A stretch of 64,000 bases of DNA from Pseudobacteroides sp. (GTDB taxonomy: Bacteria; Bacillota; Clostridia; Acetivibrionales; DSM-2933), in assembly GCF_036567765.1 (NCBI RefSeq), contig NZ_DATCTU010000122.1, forward strand, positions 1 to 64,000, given 5' to 3'. Made by a program: the position numbers and the translations under genes. Shown here in pieces: positions 45,481-53,841 of the stretch. Below the pieces are notes generated by a model, which was not told the DNA's origin, ran no database searches, and saw only the letters and a list, made by a program, of their open reading frames with translations. Position 1 is the stretch's first letter; each line of letters opens with the position of its first letter.

Positions 45481-45524
45481 ATGTCTGGAAACTCCCAGAA
45501 CAAAACCGCTTGCTTGTATAAAAT

Positions 45525-46616
45525 TTATGCTTTAGAAATTTCGCTGTTAATGAGGCTTCCCATTTTAGTTGTCCCAACCAGCTCAGTTCCTTCGCTGTAA
45601 ATATCACCTGTCCTGTAACCTTTTTCAAGAACCCTTTCAACAGCAGCTTCTATGTCTTTTGCAATATCGTCAAGACCGCATGAATATCTCATCATCATTG
45701 CAACCGATAAAATTGTAGCTATTGGGTTTGCTTTGTCCTGACCTGCTATATCTGGAGCAGATCCGTGAATAGGCTCGTACAAACCGAGTGTACCTGCACC
45801 GAGGCTGGCTGATGGAAGCATTCCAATAGAACCTGTTATCATGGATGCCTCATCCGACAATATGTCTCCAAACATGTTGGATGTAACAATAACATCAAAC
45901 TGCATAGGGTTTCTGACAAGCTGCATAGCTGCGTTGTCAACATACATATGATTGAGGGTAACTTCAGGGTATTCTTTGGACATTTTAACAACCACTTCTC
46001 TCCAAAGCCTTGAGCTCTCAAGAACATTGGCCTTATCAACTGAAGTCAATATTTTGTTTCTCTTCATGGCTGACTCAAACCCTACTTTTGCAATCCTCTC
46101 CACCTCAGCAGTACTATACATTTCAGTATCATAAGCAGCCTCACCCATTCCTTCAACGGAAGTTCTTCCCCTTTTACCAAAATATATACCGCCTGTAAGC
46201 TCCCTTACCACCATTATATCGATCCCATCCTGCACTATATCAGATCTTAAAGGGGATGCATTCTTGAGTGAACCGTATATGATTGCAGGCCTTAGGTTTG
46301 CAAATAAACCAAGCCCTGCTCTAATAGCCAGCAAACCTGCTTCCGGCCTGATATGGCCTGGAAGCGTGTCCCATTTGGCTCCACCGACAGCACCAAGCAA
46401 TACAGCATCGCTGTTCTTACATTGCTCAAGTGTACTGTCCGGGAGCGGTACTCCATGAGCATCAATAGCACATCCGCCTATTAGTGCCTCAGTAAGTTCA
46501 AATTTGCAGCCATACTTTTTTTCAACTTCCTTAATTGTGGCAATTGCCTGCTTTATTACCTCAGGACCTATCCCGTCTCCAGGAAGAACTGTTATTTTGA
46601 ATGTTTTCTGTGTCAT
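45525..46616 (-). CDS. leuB: 3-isopropylmalate dehydrogenase
   Basis: Leucine pathway enzyme that oxidises and decarboxylates 3-isopropylmalate. From ATG 46616 (GGGAGGT six bases upstream) it is 363 aa. Motifs: PGDGIGPEV, LLGAVGGAKWD, RELTGGIYFGKRG, DNAAMQLV, NMFGDILSDE and GSAPDIAG. No other leu gene lies in the window, so it is a stand-alone unit or its partners are elsewhere. Confidence 0.96.
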   Translation of the reverse strand: MTQKTFKITVLPGDGIGPEVIKQAIATIKEVEKKYGCKFELTEALIGGCAIDAHGVPLPDSTLEQCKNSDAVLLGAVGGAKWDTLPGHIRPEAGLLAIRAGLGLFANLRPAIIYGSLKNASPLRSDIVQDGIDIMVVRELTGGIYFGKRGRTSVEGMGEAAYDTEMYSTAEVERIAKVGFESAMKRNKILTSVDKANVLESSRLWREVVVKMSKEYPEVTLNHMYVDNAAMQLVRNPMQFDVIVTSNMFGDILSDEASMITGSIGMLPSASLGAGTLGLYEPIHGSAPDIAGQDKANPIATILSVAMMMRYSCGLDDIAKDIEAAVERVLEKGYRTGDIYSEGTELVGTTKMGSLINSEISKA

Positions 46617-46743
46617 AAACCAACCTCCCAATAAAAATCCTCTAATTTGTAATTTCAGTAATATCGTAACTCATTATAACTGCATTATATAACAGCAAAA
46701 AAATTTATTCTTCCTGTTATTAACCTCATTCATGGGCTATTTT

Positions 46744-47640
46744 TCATGTTTTTTGACTTATGGACTTCCTATACTTCAATGGCGTCATCTTAGTGTATTT
46801 TTTAAATATTTCATTAAATCTCTGCTGGTTGGAGAAACCAATTTCGTATGCAATATCGCTGATTTTTAAGGACTCGTCCGCCAATATCTCTTTCGCCCTT
46901 TCTATTCTTACCTTAAGCAGATAGTTAATAGGACTTGTACCCATTTCTTCTTTAAATGCCCTTGCAAAATAGCTAGGGCTTAAGAAAACGTATTTTGCAA
47001 TATCACTTATTGTTATATCTCTCTCAAAATTATTGTTGATATAATTTACTGAGATTTTTATAAGCTCCTTTACTTTCATACTTTTTCCCATAATGCTGGA
47101 TTCCCATTCCATTTTTAGGGCTCTTGAAATATATACAAACAATTCCATAACAAGAAGATGATCTAAAAAATCACTTCCTATGTCATTGTTTTGCCTTTCC
47201 TTCAAAATCCTGTTAAGTATGGTTATTATCTCATTCCTCTGACTTACTTTCAAAGATATAAAAGCACCTGACTCTTTGCTGCTGACAAAATTAAGAAAAT
47301 CCTCAAGAGGCACCTCTGAAAACTCGCTGCTGGACTGATTAATAAATTTAAAGCTTAGAACTATAAACTCACAGTCCTCTTCCGATTTAACAACAAACCT
47401 GTGGCTTTGGTTGGGCTTTATGATAACTATATCATTCGGGCCTATCGGTACAGGTTGTCCGGATATTTCAAACACCGCGTGTCCCTTTTTTATATAAACC
47501 ATTTCAAAGAACTCATGCATGTTTGGTTCCATGGACCAGCTTCTGTCATGGATTCTTTCCAATGTTTTAACTATTGCAGGTATGTATCCCGTTGAATTCC
47601 TAAGGCTTTCCCATATTTTAGGCTGAGCATCCCTTTGCAA
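46744..47640 (-). CDS. AraC family transcriptional regulator with cupin sensor
   Basis: DNA-binding regulator of 298 aa. Residues about 30-110 form a cupin-type ligand domain (HEFFEMVYIKKGHAVFEI, VIIKPNQSHRF); residues about 195-295 form the double helix-turn-helix AraC domain (ISDIAKYVFLSPSYFARAFK and GFSNQQRFNEIFKKY). It starts with TTG, supported by AAGGGTG about seven bases upstream; no ATG is suitably placed. Such proteins often sense sugars, but neighbours (leuB, spoIID) give no clue to its target. Confidence 0.88.
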   Translation of the reverse strand: MQRDAQPKIWESLRNSTGYIPAIVKTLERIHDRSWSMEPNMHEFFEMVYIKKGHAVFEISGQPVPIGPNDIVIIKPNQSHRFVVKSEEDCEFIVLSFKFINQSSSEFSEVPLEDFLNFVSSKESGAFISLKVSQRNEIITILNRILKERQNNDIGSDFLDHLLVMELFVYISRALKMEWESSIMGKSMKVKELIKISVNYINNNFERDITISDIAKYVFLSPSYFARAFKEEMGTSPINYLLKVRIERAKEILADESLKISDIAYEIGFSNQQRFNEIFKKYTKMTPLKYRKSISQKT

Positions 47641-47766
47641 ATTATCACACCCTTAACATAACACTTCAAGACGATCTAAACTGCTAATATTTAATTAACT
47701 TCCGTTATAAATTATATATATAATATTAATTTCCATCAACCGTTTTATTATTTAAATAATAATTGC

Positions 47767-48774
47767 TTATTCTGCATTAAAGGCAGCATCGGTCTCTAAT
47801 TCAACACCTTTATAATAATATTTTAGGATTTCCTGAAAATCCATTCCTTCTTTTGCGAGATGATTTGCTCCCCATTGGCTCATTCCAACACCATGACCAT
47901 TTCCAACAGTTGTTATATAAATAGTCTTCTTCTTCTCTTCAATTTTAAAGTTTGCAGAATTGAGTGAAAAAATCCGTCTTATATCGGTCCCCTTCATAAC
48001 CTTGTTTCCCACTTTTAAGGTATTAATTCTCCCTCCCTCGGTAAATGTTAATATTTCTATATTATCAATAAACACATCCTCCTCAAATTCCAGTTCGCCG
48101 TATTCCTCTTCCAGCTTTTTCACAAAATCCTCTTCCTTTAAGGAAATAGTTTTTTTATATTCCTTGGCAGCTTCCTCCCCTCTGCTCTCTACACTCTTAA
48201 GATACGGAATACTTCTGCCTCCCCAAACATCCTCTATATTTTCCGTTCTTCCACCGCTATTTGAGTGATAAAACGGATTGGCAATGACATTGTTATATTT
48301 TATTATGATTCCTTTTGTTTCAACAACAGCCCTTGTAATTTTATCCCAATTAGCTTTTGCAGAGAAAGCACTCCATCTCTTATATGCGTCCTGCTTGCTG
48401 ATCCATGCCTGACAATGAGCCGGATTGGTACATATATTGGCACCCTTATGTACATCATCCTTAGAACCGTAGATACCGTTTACCCTTCCTAACATATATG
48501 TCCTGGCAGCAACAGCTTGAGCCTTCAATGCTTCCAATTCAAAATCCGCAGGCATTTCAGCTGCAACAACCCCTCTAACATATTGCTCCAGATCCATCTC
48601 AAGAACTTTATCTTCTTTTGTGTCAAGAACCCTGACCATTTCACTTTCCTGACCGGTAATTTTTTCTTCCTCATATTCATGGATCGTATTTGCAGAGCAT
48701 CCACGTACAACTAGAAGCGGAAGTATTATTATAATAAAAAACAACAGCAGTGCATAATAAATAATCTTTTTCAT
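47767..48774 (-). CDS. spoIID: Stage II sporulation protein D
   Basis: Membrane-anchored lytic transglycosylase needed for septal peptidoglycan removal during engulfment in endospore formation. The 335-aa protein has an N-terminal membrane segment (about 3-22) and the SpoIID motifs EALKAQAVAARTYMLGR, HSNSGGRTE and GHGVGMSQWGAN. AAGGGA lies six bases before the ATG. It indicates an endospore-former. SpoIIM, SpoIIP and SpoIIQ are not in the window. Confidence 0.95.
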   Translation of the reverse strand: MKKIIYYALLLFFIIIILPLLVVRGCSANTIHEYEEEKITGQESEMVRVLDTKEDKVLEMDLEQYVRGVVAAEMPADFELEALKAQAVAARTYMLGRVNGIYGSKDDVHKGANICTNPAHCQAWISKQDAYKRWSAFSAKANWDKITRAVVETKGIIIKYNNVIANPFYHSNSGGRTENIEDVWGGRSIPYLKSVESRGEEAAKEYKKTISLKEEDFVKKLEEEYGELEFEEDVFIDNIEILTFTEGGRINTLKVGNKVMKGTDIRRIFSLNSANFKIEEKKKTIYITTVGNGHGVGMSQWGANHLAKEGMDFQEILKYYYKGVELETDAAFNAE

Positions 48775-48846
48775 ATCTTATCCCTTGTAAATCAGATTAT
48801 CAATAAACAACAGTTCTTCGGGTATCTGAACAAAATCATGAAATGT

Positions 48847-48880
48847 TTTTGTCAACCTTTATGTTGTTGTGAGAAATTGT
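48847..48880 (-). promoter_or_regulatory. Recurrent intergenic motif, copy A
   Basis: On the minus strand the block reads CTCACAACAACATAAAGG followed by TTGACAAAAA, 73 bp upstream of spoIID. Related blocks lie upstream of the genes starting at 52357 and 53553. The TTGACA could be a -35 box. Confidence 0.35.
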
Positions 48881-49000
48881 CCACAAAATAAATATATTGG
48901 ATAAGACGGAAAATATTCCATCATGTTATGTATTCTATTGTAAAATCTTATGATGAAGATGCAGCATACTCATAATTTCATTAGCAATTAAAAATTGTTA

Positions 49001-49029
49001 TTGATTTTTTATCTAATTTGTATTATCAT
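49001..49029 (+). promoter_or_regulatory. Promoter of tRNA-Arg
   Basis: TTGATT, 17-bp spacer, TATCAT (alternative TATAAT at 49030-49035) ends about 20 bp before the tRNA. Confidence 0.5.
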
Positions 49030-49050
49030 ATAATATGTTCGTTTAGATTT

Positions 49051-49124
<74 letters not shown>

Positions 49125-49131
49125 TTAGAAG

Positions 49132-49166
49132 AAAACCTCACAGGTTAAAGCTTGTGAGGTTTTTCT
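49132..49166 (+). terminator. Terminator of tRNA-Arg
   Basis: AAAACCTCACA (49132-49142) and TGTGAGGTTTT (49153-49163) form an 11-bp stem followed by a T-run. Confidence 0.85.
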
Positions 49167-49495
49167 ATTTATTTACAATAGTTAGCCAAAAGTTTATTAT
49201 GGGGGCTATTTGGGCCTATTGGGTTAGAAAGACACTGAAAATTAAGAAGCGAAATTGAGAAATAATAAGACATTAAGGTTGAGAATTACTACGACCGGAG
49301 CTATTGGAGAAATGAAAAACTTACAATGAACTCTATTAAAATTTCCAAACTACATTATAGCCTCTCTATAAATAATCAAATTGTAATCACAATGTAATAG
49401 GATTTAACATTCTATTCATAGTTCCTTAACTTTAAGGGTATATGATATAAATAACAGGACACCTCCTGATAAAAATAGATCTTTTCCCCTTATAT

Positions 49496-49518
49496 AAAGA
49501 GCCGCAAGGCTCTTTTAT
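49496..49518 (-). terminator. Hairpin downstream of the truncated membrane frame
   Basis: AAAGAGCC-GCAA-GGCTCTTT, an 8-bp stem with a stable GCAA loop and T/A runs on both sides. Confidence 0.6.
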
Positions 49519-49545
49519 TATTGATAGTTTCATAAGTTTGGGTAA

Positions 49546-49842
49546 TCAGATTAGGTACTTAAATATAAGATCCCTAATTATAGTTAATAAGATAATTCCT
49601 GCTGGTATAATTAAAGCTTTAAGTATGGCTTTTTTTCGGGTTGACCTCTCAAATTTAAAATATTGTATAGAATCCTTGCTAAAGAGCAAATAGCTTAATG
49701 TTGGAATAATCAGAAATATTGGAAGAGCACGTGAAAAAGTAGAAACCTTATCTGCTTCTTTATAAATAAATAATTGCTCTATCAAAACTTTTATGAAAAT
49801 ATAAGAAACAATTAAGCAGTAAATCTGCGTGAGCCACCACAC
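49546..49842 (-). pseudogene. Truncated membrane protein remnant
   Basis: A 98-codon frame with three hydrophobic segments and a basic C-terminal loop (FERSTRKKAILK). The family is not recognised. The only start is GTG without a clear ribosome binding site, and the frame opens a few codons upstream in the middle of what looks like a membrane helix (WGKRWVWWLTQIY), so the N-terminus is probably missing. A fragment of its 3' end is repeated at 50779-50815. It is more likely debris than a working gene. Confidence 0.4.
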
Positions 49843-50194
49843 CCAACGTTTTCCCCAGGCATTTTACTCACAAAGTACTCCTCCTATATATTGACCGCAA
49901 ATTTACTAGTAATTGGCTAAAATTTGTTTTTAGAAACTGTTCCTAAAAATTATTTCTATCGACTTTTTGGGTTCTGAATATACAAAGGTGGTTTAGGCCT
50001 CTATTTATTATATCAGTTGTTTACAGATATTCATAATAGTAAATAAAATTAATACCTGCCCACATGGTTTGATATGATTATAGAAGAAGGAGATTTTAGT
50101 TGGGTATCGATAGCTTGCCGGAGATATGTACACCAAAACAACTTGCAAAGTTTTATAAGTAAGTGATCAAACAATTAAAAGCCACAATTCCAGC

Positions 50195-50222
50195 CTACGG
50201 ATCAGAAGGTTGTGGATTCGAT
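50195..50222 (+). repeat. 28-bp copy of the tRNA-Arg anticodon-to-T-loop region (att-like)
   Basis: Exact match to 49083-49110 of tRNA-Arg, 1112 bp downstream in the same orientation. Identity stops abruptly on both sides. Such direct repeats are typical att cores of elements integrated at tRNAs, but no integrase lies between the copies and the tRNA 3' part is absent here. Confidence 0.75.
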
Positions 50223-50345
50223 ACTGATATAATTACATTGGATTTTAAAAATATTGATACATTGCGTCTATTGCAAAATGATGTATTTTTTGATAGTGTG
50301 TAGGAAATAAAAATACGTTTTAGCTATATATTACGTATTAAATAG

Positions 50346-50751
50346 CAATACAAATTTAGAGATGCAGATAAGCTGATTATTGGTAAGTTCTGTGCAATTG
50401 CATAAGGGATAACATTCATTATGAACGGAGCTAACCACCGAATGGATGGCTTTACAACGTACCCATTTAATATCTTTGGTGGTGGATGGGAAAAGGTTAC
50501 TCCGACAATAGAGCAGTTACCTTTTAAAGGGGATACTATAATTGGCGACGATGTATGGATTGGACAGAATGTTACAATTATGCTGGGAGTTAAAATTGGA
50601 GATGCTGCTATTGTTGCTGGGAGTTAAAATTGGAGATGCTGCTATTGTTGCTGCTAATTCAACTGCTGTAAAAGAAGTTGCTGGAAGAAGGTTGATTGGA
50701 GGTTGTATAATATGGCGAAAAAATGCTTATTGCTCCGCCGCTTGCTTATGA
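50346..50751 (+). pseudogene. Broken hexapeptide acetyltransferase (Vat/CatB type)
   Basis: The remains encode a xenobiotic (streptogramin/chloramphenicol-type) O-acetyltransferase: IIGKFCAIA, then MNGANHRMDG, YPFNIFGGGWEK, KGDTIIGDDVWIGQNV and IGDAAIVAANS. Damage: the 5' third is missing, an in-frame TAA at 50403 replaces the residue after AIA, and a 34-bp tandem duplication at 50581-50648 shifts the frame. The C-terminal end does not match the family. It is not functional as written. An ATG at 50421 gives only a 68-codon fragment. Confidence 0.85.
50581..50648 (+). repeat. 34-bp tandem duplication inside the acetyltransferase remnant
   Basis: Two perfect 34-bp copies (50581-50614 and 50615-50648). 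As 34 is not a multiple of three, the duplication breaks the frame. Confidence 0.9.
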
Positions 50752-50778
50752 TGAAATCAATGAATAGATATTAGGACT

Positions 50779-50815
50779 CTAATTATAGTTAATGGATAAT
50801 TCCTGCAGGTATAGT
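50779..50815 (+). repeat. Partial copy of the 3' end of the truncated membrane frame
   Basis: Resembles 49574-49612: CTAATTATAGTTAAT is identical, then a 2-bp gap and GATAATTCCTGC with a few changes after it. Confidence 0.6.
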
Positions 50816-50887
50816 AATTGCTCAAATAAAAATTTAATATTTTTTGTTTAGCCAATTAGCTTACGGGTATAAATATTCTGTGACAAT

Positions 50888-50944
50888 TTGAATTCACTTT
50901 TCTAATTAGGTATAAATTATTGTCTATATCTACTATAATTTATA
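50888..50944 (+). promoter_or_regulatory. Promoter and possible operator of reverse rubrerythrin gene
   Basis: TTGAAT (50888-50893), 17-bp spacer, TATAAA (50911-50916). Overlapping the -10 box, TATAAATTA (50911-50919) and TAATTTATA (50936-50944) are inverted arms, so a repressor such as PerR could bind over the start site. The spacing is longer than a classic PerR box; identity of the regulator is open. Confidence 0.4.
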
Positions 50945-50984
50945 GACACTTAAATATAACAAATCTTAAGGAGGATTTTATTCT

Positions 50985-51533
50985 ATGAAAAAATATGTAT
51001 GTTCAGTATGCGGTTATGTTCATGAAGGTAGCGAAGCTCCAGACCAATGTCCACAGTGTAAAGCTCCTAAGGAAAAGTTCTATGAGAAAGTTGAAGGCTT
51101 GGCTCAATGGGCTGATGAGCATAAGATAGGTGTAGCACAGGGTGTTGACGCAGAAATTCTTGAAGGTTTGAGAGCAAACTTCATGGGTGAGTGTACTGAA
51201 GTGGGAATGTACCTTGCTATGAGCCGTCAGGCAGATAGAGAAGGTTATCCCGAAATTGCAGAAGCTTATAAGAGAATTGCTTTCGAAGAAGCAGAGCATG
51301 CTGCAAGATTTGCTGAATTATTAGGAGAAGTAGTTTATGCCGATACTAAAAAGAACCTCCAATTAAGGGTTGAAGCAGAACATGGTGCTTGCCAAGGCAA
51401 AAAGGACATAGCAACAAAAGCAAAGCAGCTTAATTATGATGCTATTCATGATACAGTTCATGAAATGTGCAAGGATGAAGCAAGACATGGTATGGCATTT
51501 AAAGGCCTTTTGGAAAGATATTTCGGTAAATAA
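50985..51533 (+). CDS. Reverse rubrerythrin (peroxide/oxygen detoxification)
   Basis: 182-aa oxidative stress protein. An N-terminal rubredoxin-like FeS4 site (C6, C9, C22, C25 in CSVCGYVHEG and CPQCKAPKEKF) precedes a ferritin-like diiron four-helix domain with the Glu/His ligands in GECTEVGMY, FEEAEHAARF, EAEHGACQG and DEARHGMAF. This domain order is the reverse of classical rubrerythrin and marks the clostridial enzyme that reduces H2O2 and O2 with electrons from an NADH oxidoreductase. AAGGAGG lies about ten bases before the ATG. Monocistronic. Confidence 0.93.
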   Translation: MKKYVCSVCGYVHEGSEAPDQCPQCKAPKEKFYEKVEGLAQWADEHKIGVAQGVDAEILEGLRANFMGECTEVGMYLAMSRQADREGYPEIAEAYKRIAFEEAEHAARFAELLGEVVYADTKKNLQLRVEAEHGACQGKKDIATKAKQLNYDAIHDTVHEMCKDEARHGMAFKGLLERYFGK

Positions 51534-51584
51534 AAATTGTTGGAATTATACGCTTATTATGATAGATATTCCTACCCCTATATT

Positions 51585-51618
51585 ATAAGGGTGTGTTTTG
51601 TACAAGACACACCCCTTC
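51585..51618. terminator. Bidirectional terminator
   Basis: Imperfect stem AAGGGTGTGT...ACACACCCCTT between the rubrerythrin gene (plus) and the gene ending at 51620 (minus). Confidence 0.55.
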
Positions 51619-51619
51619 C

Positions 51620-52357
51620 TTATAGCTTCATAACTTTTGCAATGTCTCTTACGCTTCCTGAAAATATCTCCAACTGTTGATTTATATTTTTTGATGTCTC
51701 GTCCGATATATTATCCCTTAATTCATCAGAATAAATAATTGTTTCAATCTTTTCCAATGTACTTAAAATATAATAGAGCTTTGATTCGCAATCGTCAAGA
51801 TTGTTTCTGATATGCTTAAGCTCCGATAGAATCTGCTTTTTCTCTGAAATAGCCTTCCCATAGGTTTGCCTTGCACTTTCACTTACGCCTGAATTAAGCT
51901 TCATTTCCAGTGACTTGATATCCGTGGTAGCTTGTGCATCACGGCTCGCCAGAAATCTTATCCCTTTCCTATAGCTCATGACGAGATTGGGTATCAACTC
52001 TTCAAACACTGCAATCTCAGACATAAACTTTGCTATAAATTGATACTTACCCCTGTCCAGCAGCTTGATATTACCTAATACTACTCCAAGCTTTTCTATT
52101 ATTGGCGATAACCTATCCCGGGACTCATTAGCAAGCTCTCTGAAATCGTTATAATCCTGCTCCTTTTTTTGCGGCTCCTTCTCTTCTGAAAAGAGTACAG
52201 AGTATGTAGCAACAACAAGGAAGATAAGCCCACCCAGCAAAGCACCTGCGGGGCTATTGTAAAACCTGTAAGATACTCCTGTTGCTATGACAGCTACTCC
52301 AAAGGCTGCTGCTGACCTCAAATTCAATAATGCATTAAAAAATCCATTATTATTCAT
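51620..52357 (-). CDS. Membrane protein with cytosolic coiled coil, unknown function
   Basis: Not recognised. The 245-aa product has two N-terminal membrane helices (about 15-35 and 38-57) and a long charged, helical cytosolic domain with Leu/Glu/Lys/Asn heptad-like patterns (EKKQILSELKHIRNNLDD, ILSTLEKIETI), so a coiled coil is likely. ATG 52357 has AGG about eight bases upstream; GTG 52363 is an alternative two codons earlier. Motif copy B lies about 80 bp upstream. Confidence 0.65.
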   Translation of the reverse strand: MNNNGFFNALLNLRSAAAFGVAVIATGVSYRFYNSPAGALLGGLIFLVVATYSVLFSEEKEPQKKEQDYNDFRELANESRDRLSPIIEKLGVVLGNIKLLDRGKYQFIAKFMSEIAVFEELIPNLVMSYRKGIRFLASRDAQATTDIKSLEMKLNSGVSESARQTYGKAISEKKQILSELKHIRNNLDDCESKLYYILSTLEKIETIIYSDELRDNISDETSKNINQQLEIFSGSVRDIAKVMKL

Positions 52358-52439
52358 ATACACATCCTATTTTAGTGCTACACATAAATTATATTTACTC
52401 ATACCTCATATATTACTATTAAAGCAATTGTTGTATTGA

Positions 52440-52469
52440 TTTTGCAATCTTGGTTGTTGTCGCGAGAAT
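52440..52469 (-). promoter_or_regulatory. Recurrent intergenic motif, copy B
   Basis: On the minus strand the block reads CTCGCGACAACAACCAAGA then TTGCAAAA. It is closest to copy C; a TTGCAA -35 box may be part of it. Confidence 0.35.
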
Positions 52470-52517
52470 TGAAAATTGTGGTATAGTATATGCTGCATTT
52501 TCCCAGATATAAACAAA

Positions 52518-52548
52518 GCAGCTCCGATAATCTTATTACCGAAGCTGC
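52518..52548 (-). terminator. Terminator of the DUF5050-like lipoprotein gene
   Basis: A 14-bp stem with two G-U pairs (GCAGCTTCGGTAAT / ATTATCGGAGCTGC) is followed by TTTGTTTAT on the minus strand. Confidence 0.75.
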
Positions 52549-52578
52549 ATGTTTGAAAAATAATTTTTACTAATAAAA

Positions 52579-53553
52579 CTATATCGCTTGGTTACTAGTA
52601 CCATCAAGCTTTATTTTATAACCGATATATTTGTTATCCCTGTCTGTATTGGTTTCATCATAAACAAGATAATATAACCATTCACCCGCAATATTTAAGT
52701 ATAAGGACACTCTCTCATTAAGTCTTGAACGCTCACTTCCGTCCTTTTTAATCTTGTACAGTGCCTTATAGGAGGAATCATTTCTGTAATAAATCCAATC
52801 TCCTGAAACATTTATAAACGCACATACATCTCTTGTAACCCTTGTTCTTTCAGTTCCATCTGTTTTGATTTTATAAAGCCTGTCCCTATCTCCCCCATCG
52901 GAATAGTAAATCCAGTCACCATCAACAACTAAATACCATGCCCTGTTTTCATACAGCTTTACATCCTTTGATCCATCCAAAGAAACCTTGTGCAAGCTGT
53001 CTTTTGCATCGGCATTGGAATAATAAATCCAATCCCCTGAAATTGATAAATATTTTGCATCAAAATCATTTATTTTGGTCTTCTTGCTGCCGTCAAGCTT
53101 CATTTTATATATTCTGTTTTTTTCAGTGGAGTCGGTATAGTAAAACCATCCCTTGTAATAGGTTAAGTAGGAACAATTGTCTTCATTTATTACTTCACGG
53201 CCTGTCCCATCTGTTTTAATTCTGTTTACTTTAAATCCGTCATCCACATTTACATAATATACGTAATCACCGATAACATTTATAAATCTTGGTGTGTCAT
53301 CAGTTAAAACAACTTTTCCGCTGCCGTCTACTCTTGATTTTGCCAACTTATAATCATTATCAGAAAAATAGATCCAATCCCCGCTTTTAAATACAGTACC
53401 AGCGTTGGATACATTGGTGTAAGGAGTTTCTGAAGGACTGTAAATTTCCTGGATTTTCTCCAGCTCACTTGTGTTGTTGTTGCTACTGCATGACGTCAAT
53501 AAAAGAGAAAATAAAATAAATAAGATACTGACCTTTTTTATTAAACCATTCAT
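52579..53553 (-). CDS. DUF5050-like lipoprotein with beta-propeller repeats
   Basis: 324-aa lipoprotein: signal peptide with lipobox LLTSC, Cys22 lipidated. After a short Ser/Asn linker the rest is made of about six repeats of 40-45 residues with the pattern GDWIYYSN....LYKIKTDGT, typical of DUF5050/prolow-density-receptor YWTD-like propellers. The fold probably makes a six-bladed beta-propeller on the outer face of the membrane. Ligand unknown. GGGGACAGG precedes the ATG. Motif copy C lies 160 bp upstream. Confidence 0.85.
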   Translation of the reverse strand: MNGLIKKVSILFILFSLLLTSCSSNNNTSELEKIQEIYSPSETPYTNVSNAGTVFKSGDWIYFSDNDYKLAKSRVDGSGKVVLTDDTPRFINVIGDYVYYVNVDDGFKVNRIKTDGTGREVINEDNCSYLTYYKGWFYYTDSTEKNRIYKMKLDGSKKTKINDFDAKYLSISGDWIYYSNADAKDSLHKVSLDGSKDVKLYENRAWYLVVDGDWIYYSDGGDRDRLYKIKTDGTERTRVTRDVCAFINVSGDWIYYRNDSSYKALYKIKKDGSERSRLNERVSLYLNIAGEWLYYLVYDETNTDRDNKYIGYKIKLDGTSNQAI

Positions 53554-53712
53554 TAAACCTGTCCCCTTTTTCTTTTTATGAAATAAGTTTAGCCATATAA
53601 AAATAATATGACTTATCCTATATTATTAATTATAATTATAAAATAATAAAATGAAAGCTTTTCTGGAAAAATTCAAAATTTTTTTACAATCTTAGTACAA
53701 AATAGCTTCCCA

Positions 53713-53742
53713 TTTTGCAACCCTGATCGTTGTCTTGAGAAA
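53713..53742 (-). promoter_or_regulatory. Recurrent intergenic motif, copy C
   Basis: On the minus strand the block reads CTCAAGACAACGATCAGGG then TTGCAAAA; with 17 bp more comes TACTAA, so it could contain a promoter of the lipoprotein gene. Confidence 0.35.
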
Positions 53743-53776
53743 TTTTGGTATACAATACACCGTAATCTCTCAAGAC
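53732..53776. repeat. 9-bp inverted repeat overlapping motif C
   Basis: GTCTTGAGA (53732-53740) and TCTCAAGAC (53768-53776), 27 bp apart, between the lipoprotein gene and the GH3 gene. No T-run follows. Confidence 0.5.
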
Positions 53777-53841
53777 GCGTAAGGGTTAAAATATCCCGTC
53801 GATCACCAGTGTTTCAAAAGGCCGACAGTCAAATAATACTT

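Larger units (their letters stand above)
49167..50345. other. Decayed region after tRNA-Arg
   Basis: About 1.2 kb with no intact recognisable gene apart from one truncated membrane frame at 49546-49842. Short open stretches without starts occur, for example around 49285-49330 and 50101-50155. The stretch includes a hairpin at 49496-49518 and a 28-bp copy of the tRNA centre at 50195-50222. It looks like the remains of an inserted element. Confidence 0.55.

Noticed and set aside
45525..46631. Leucine biosynthesis operon
   Set aside because: Only leuB is present; neighbours are a lexA-like gene and an AraC regulator.
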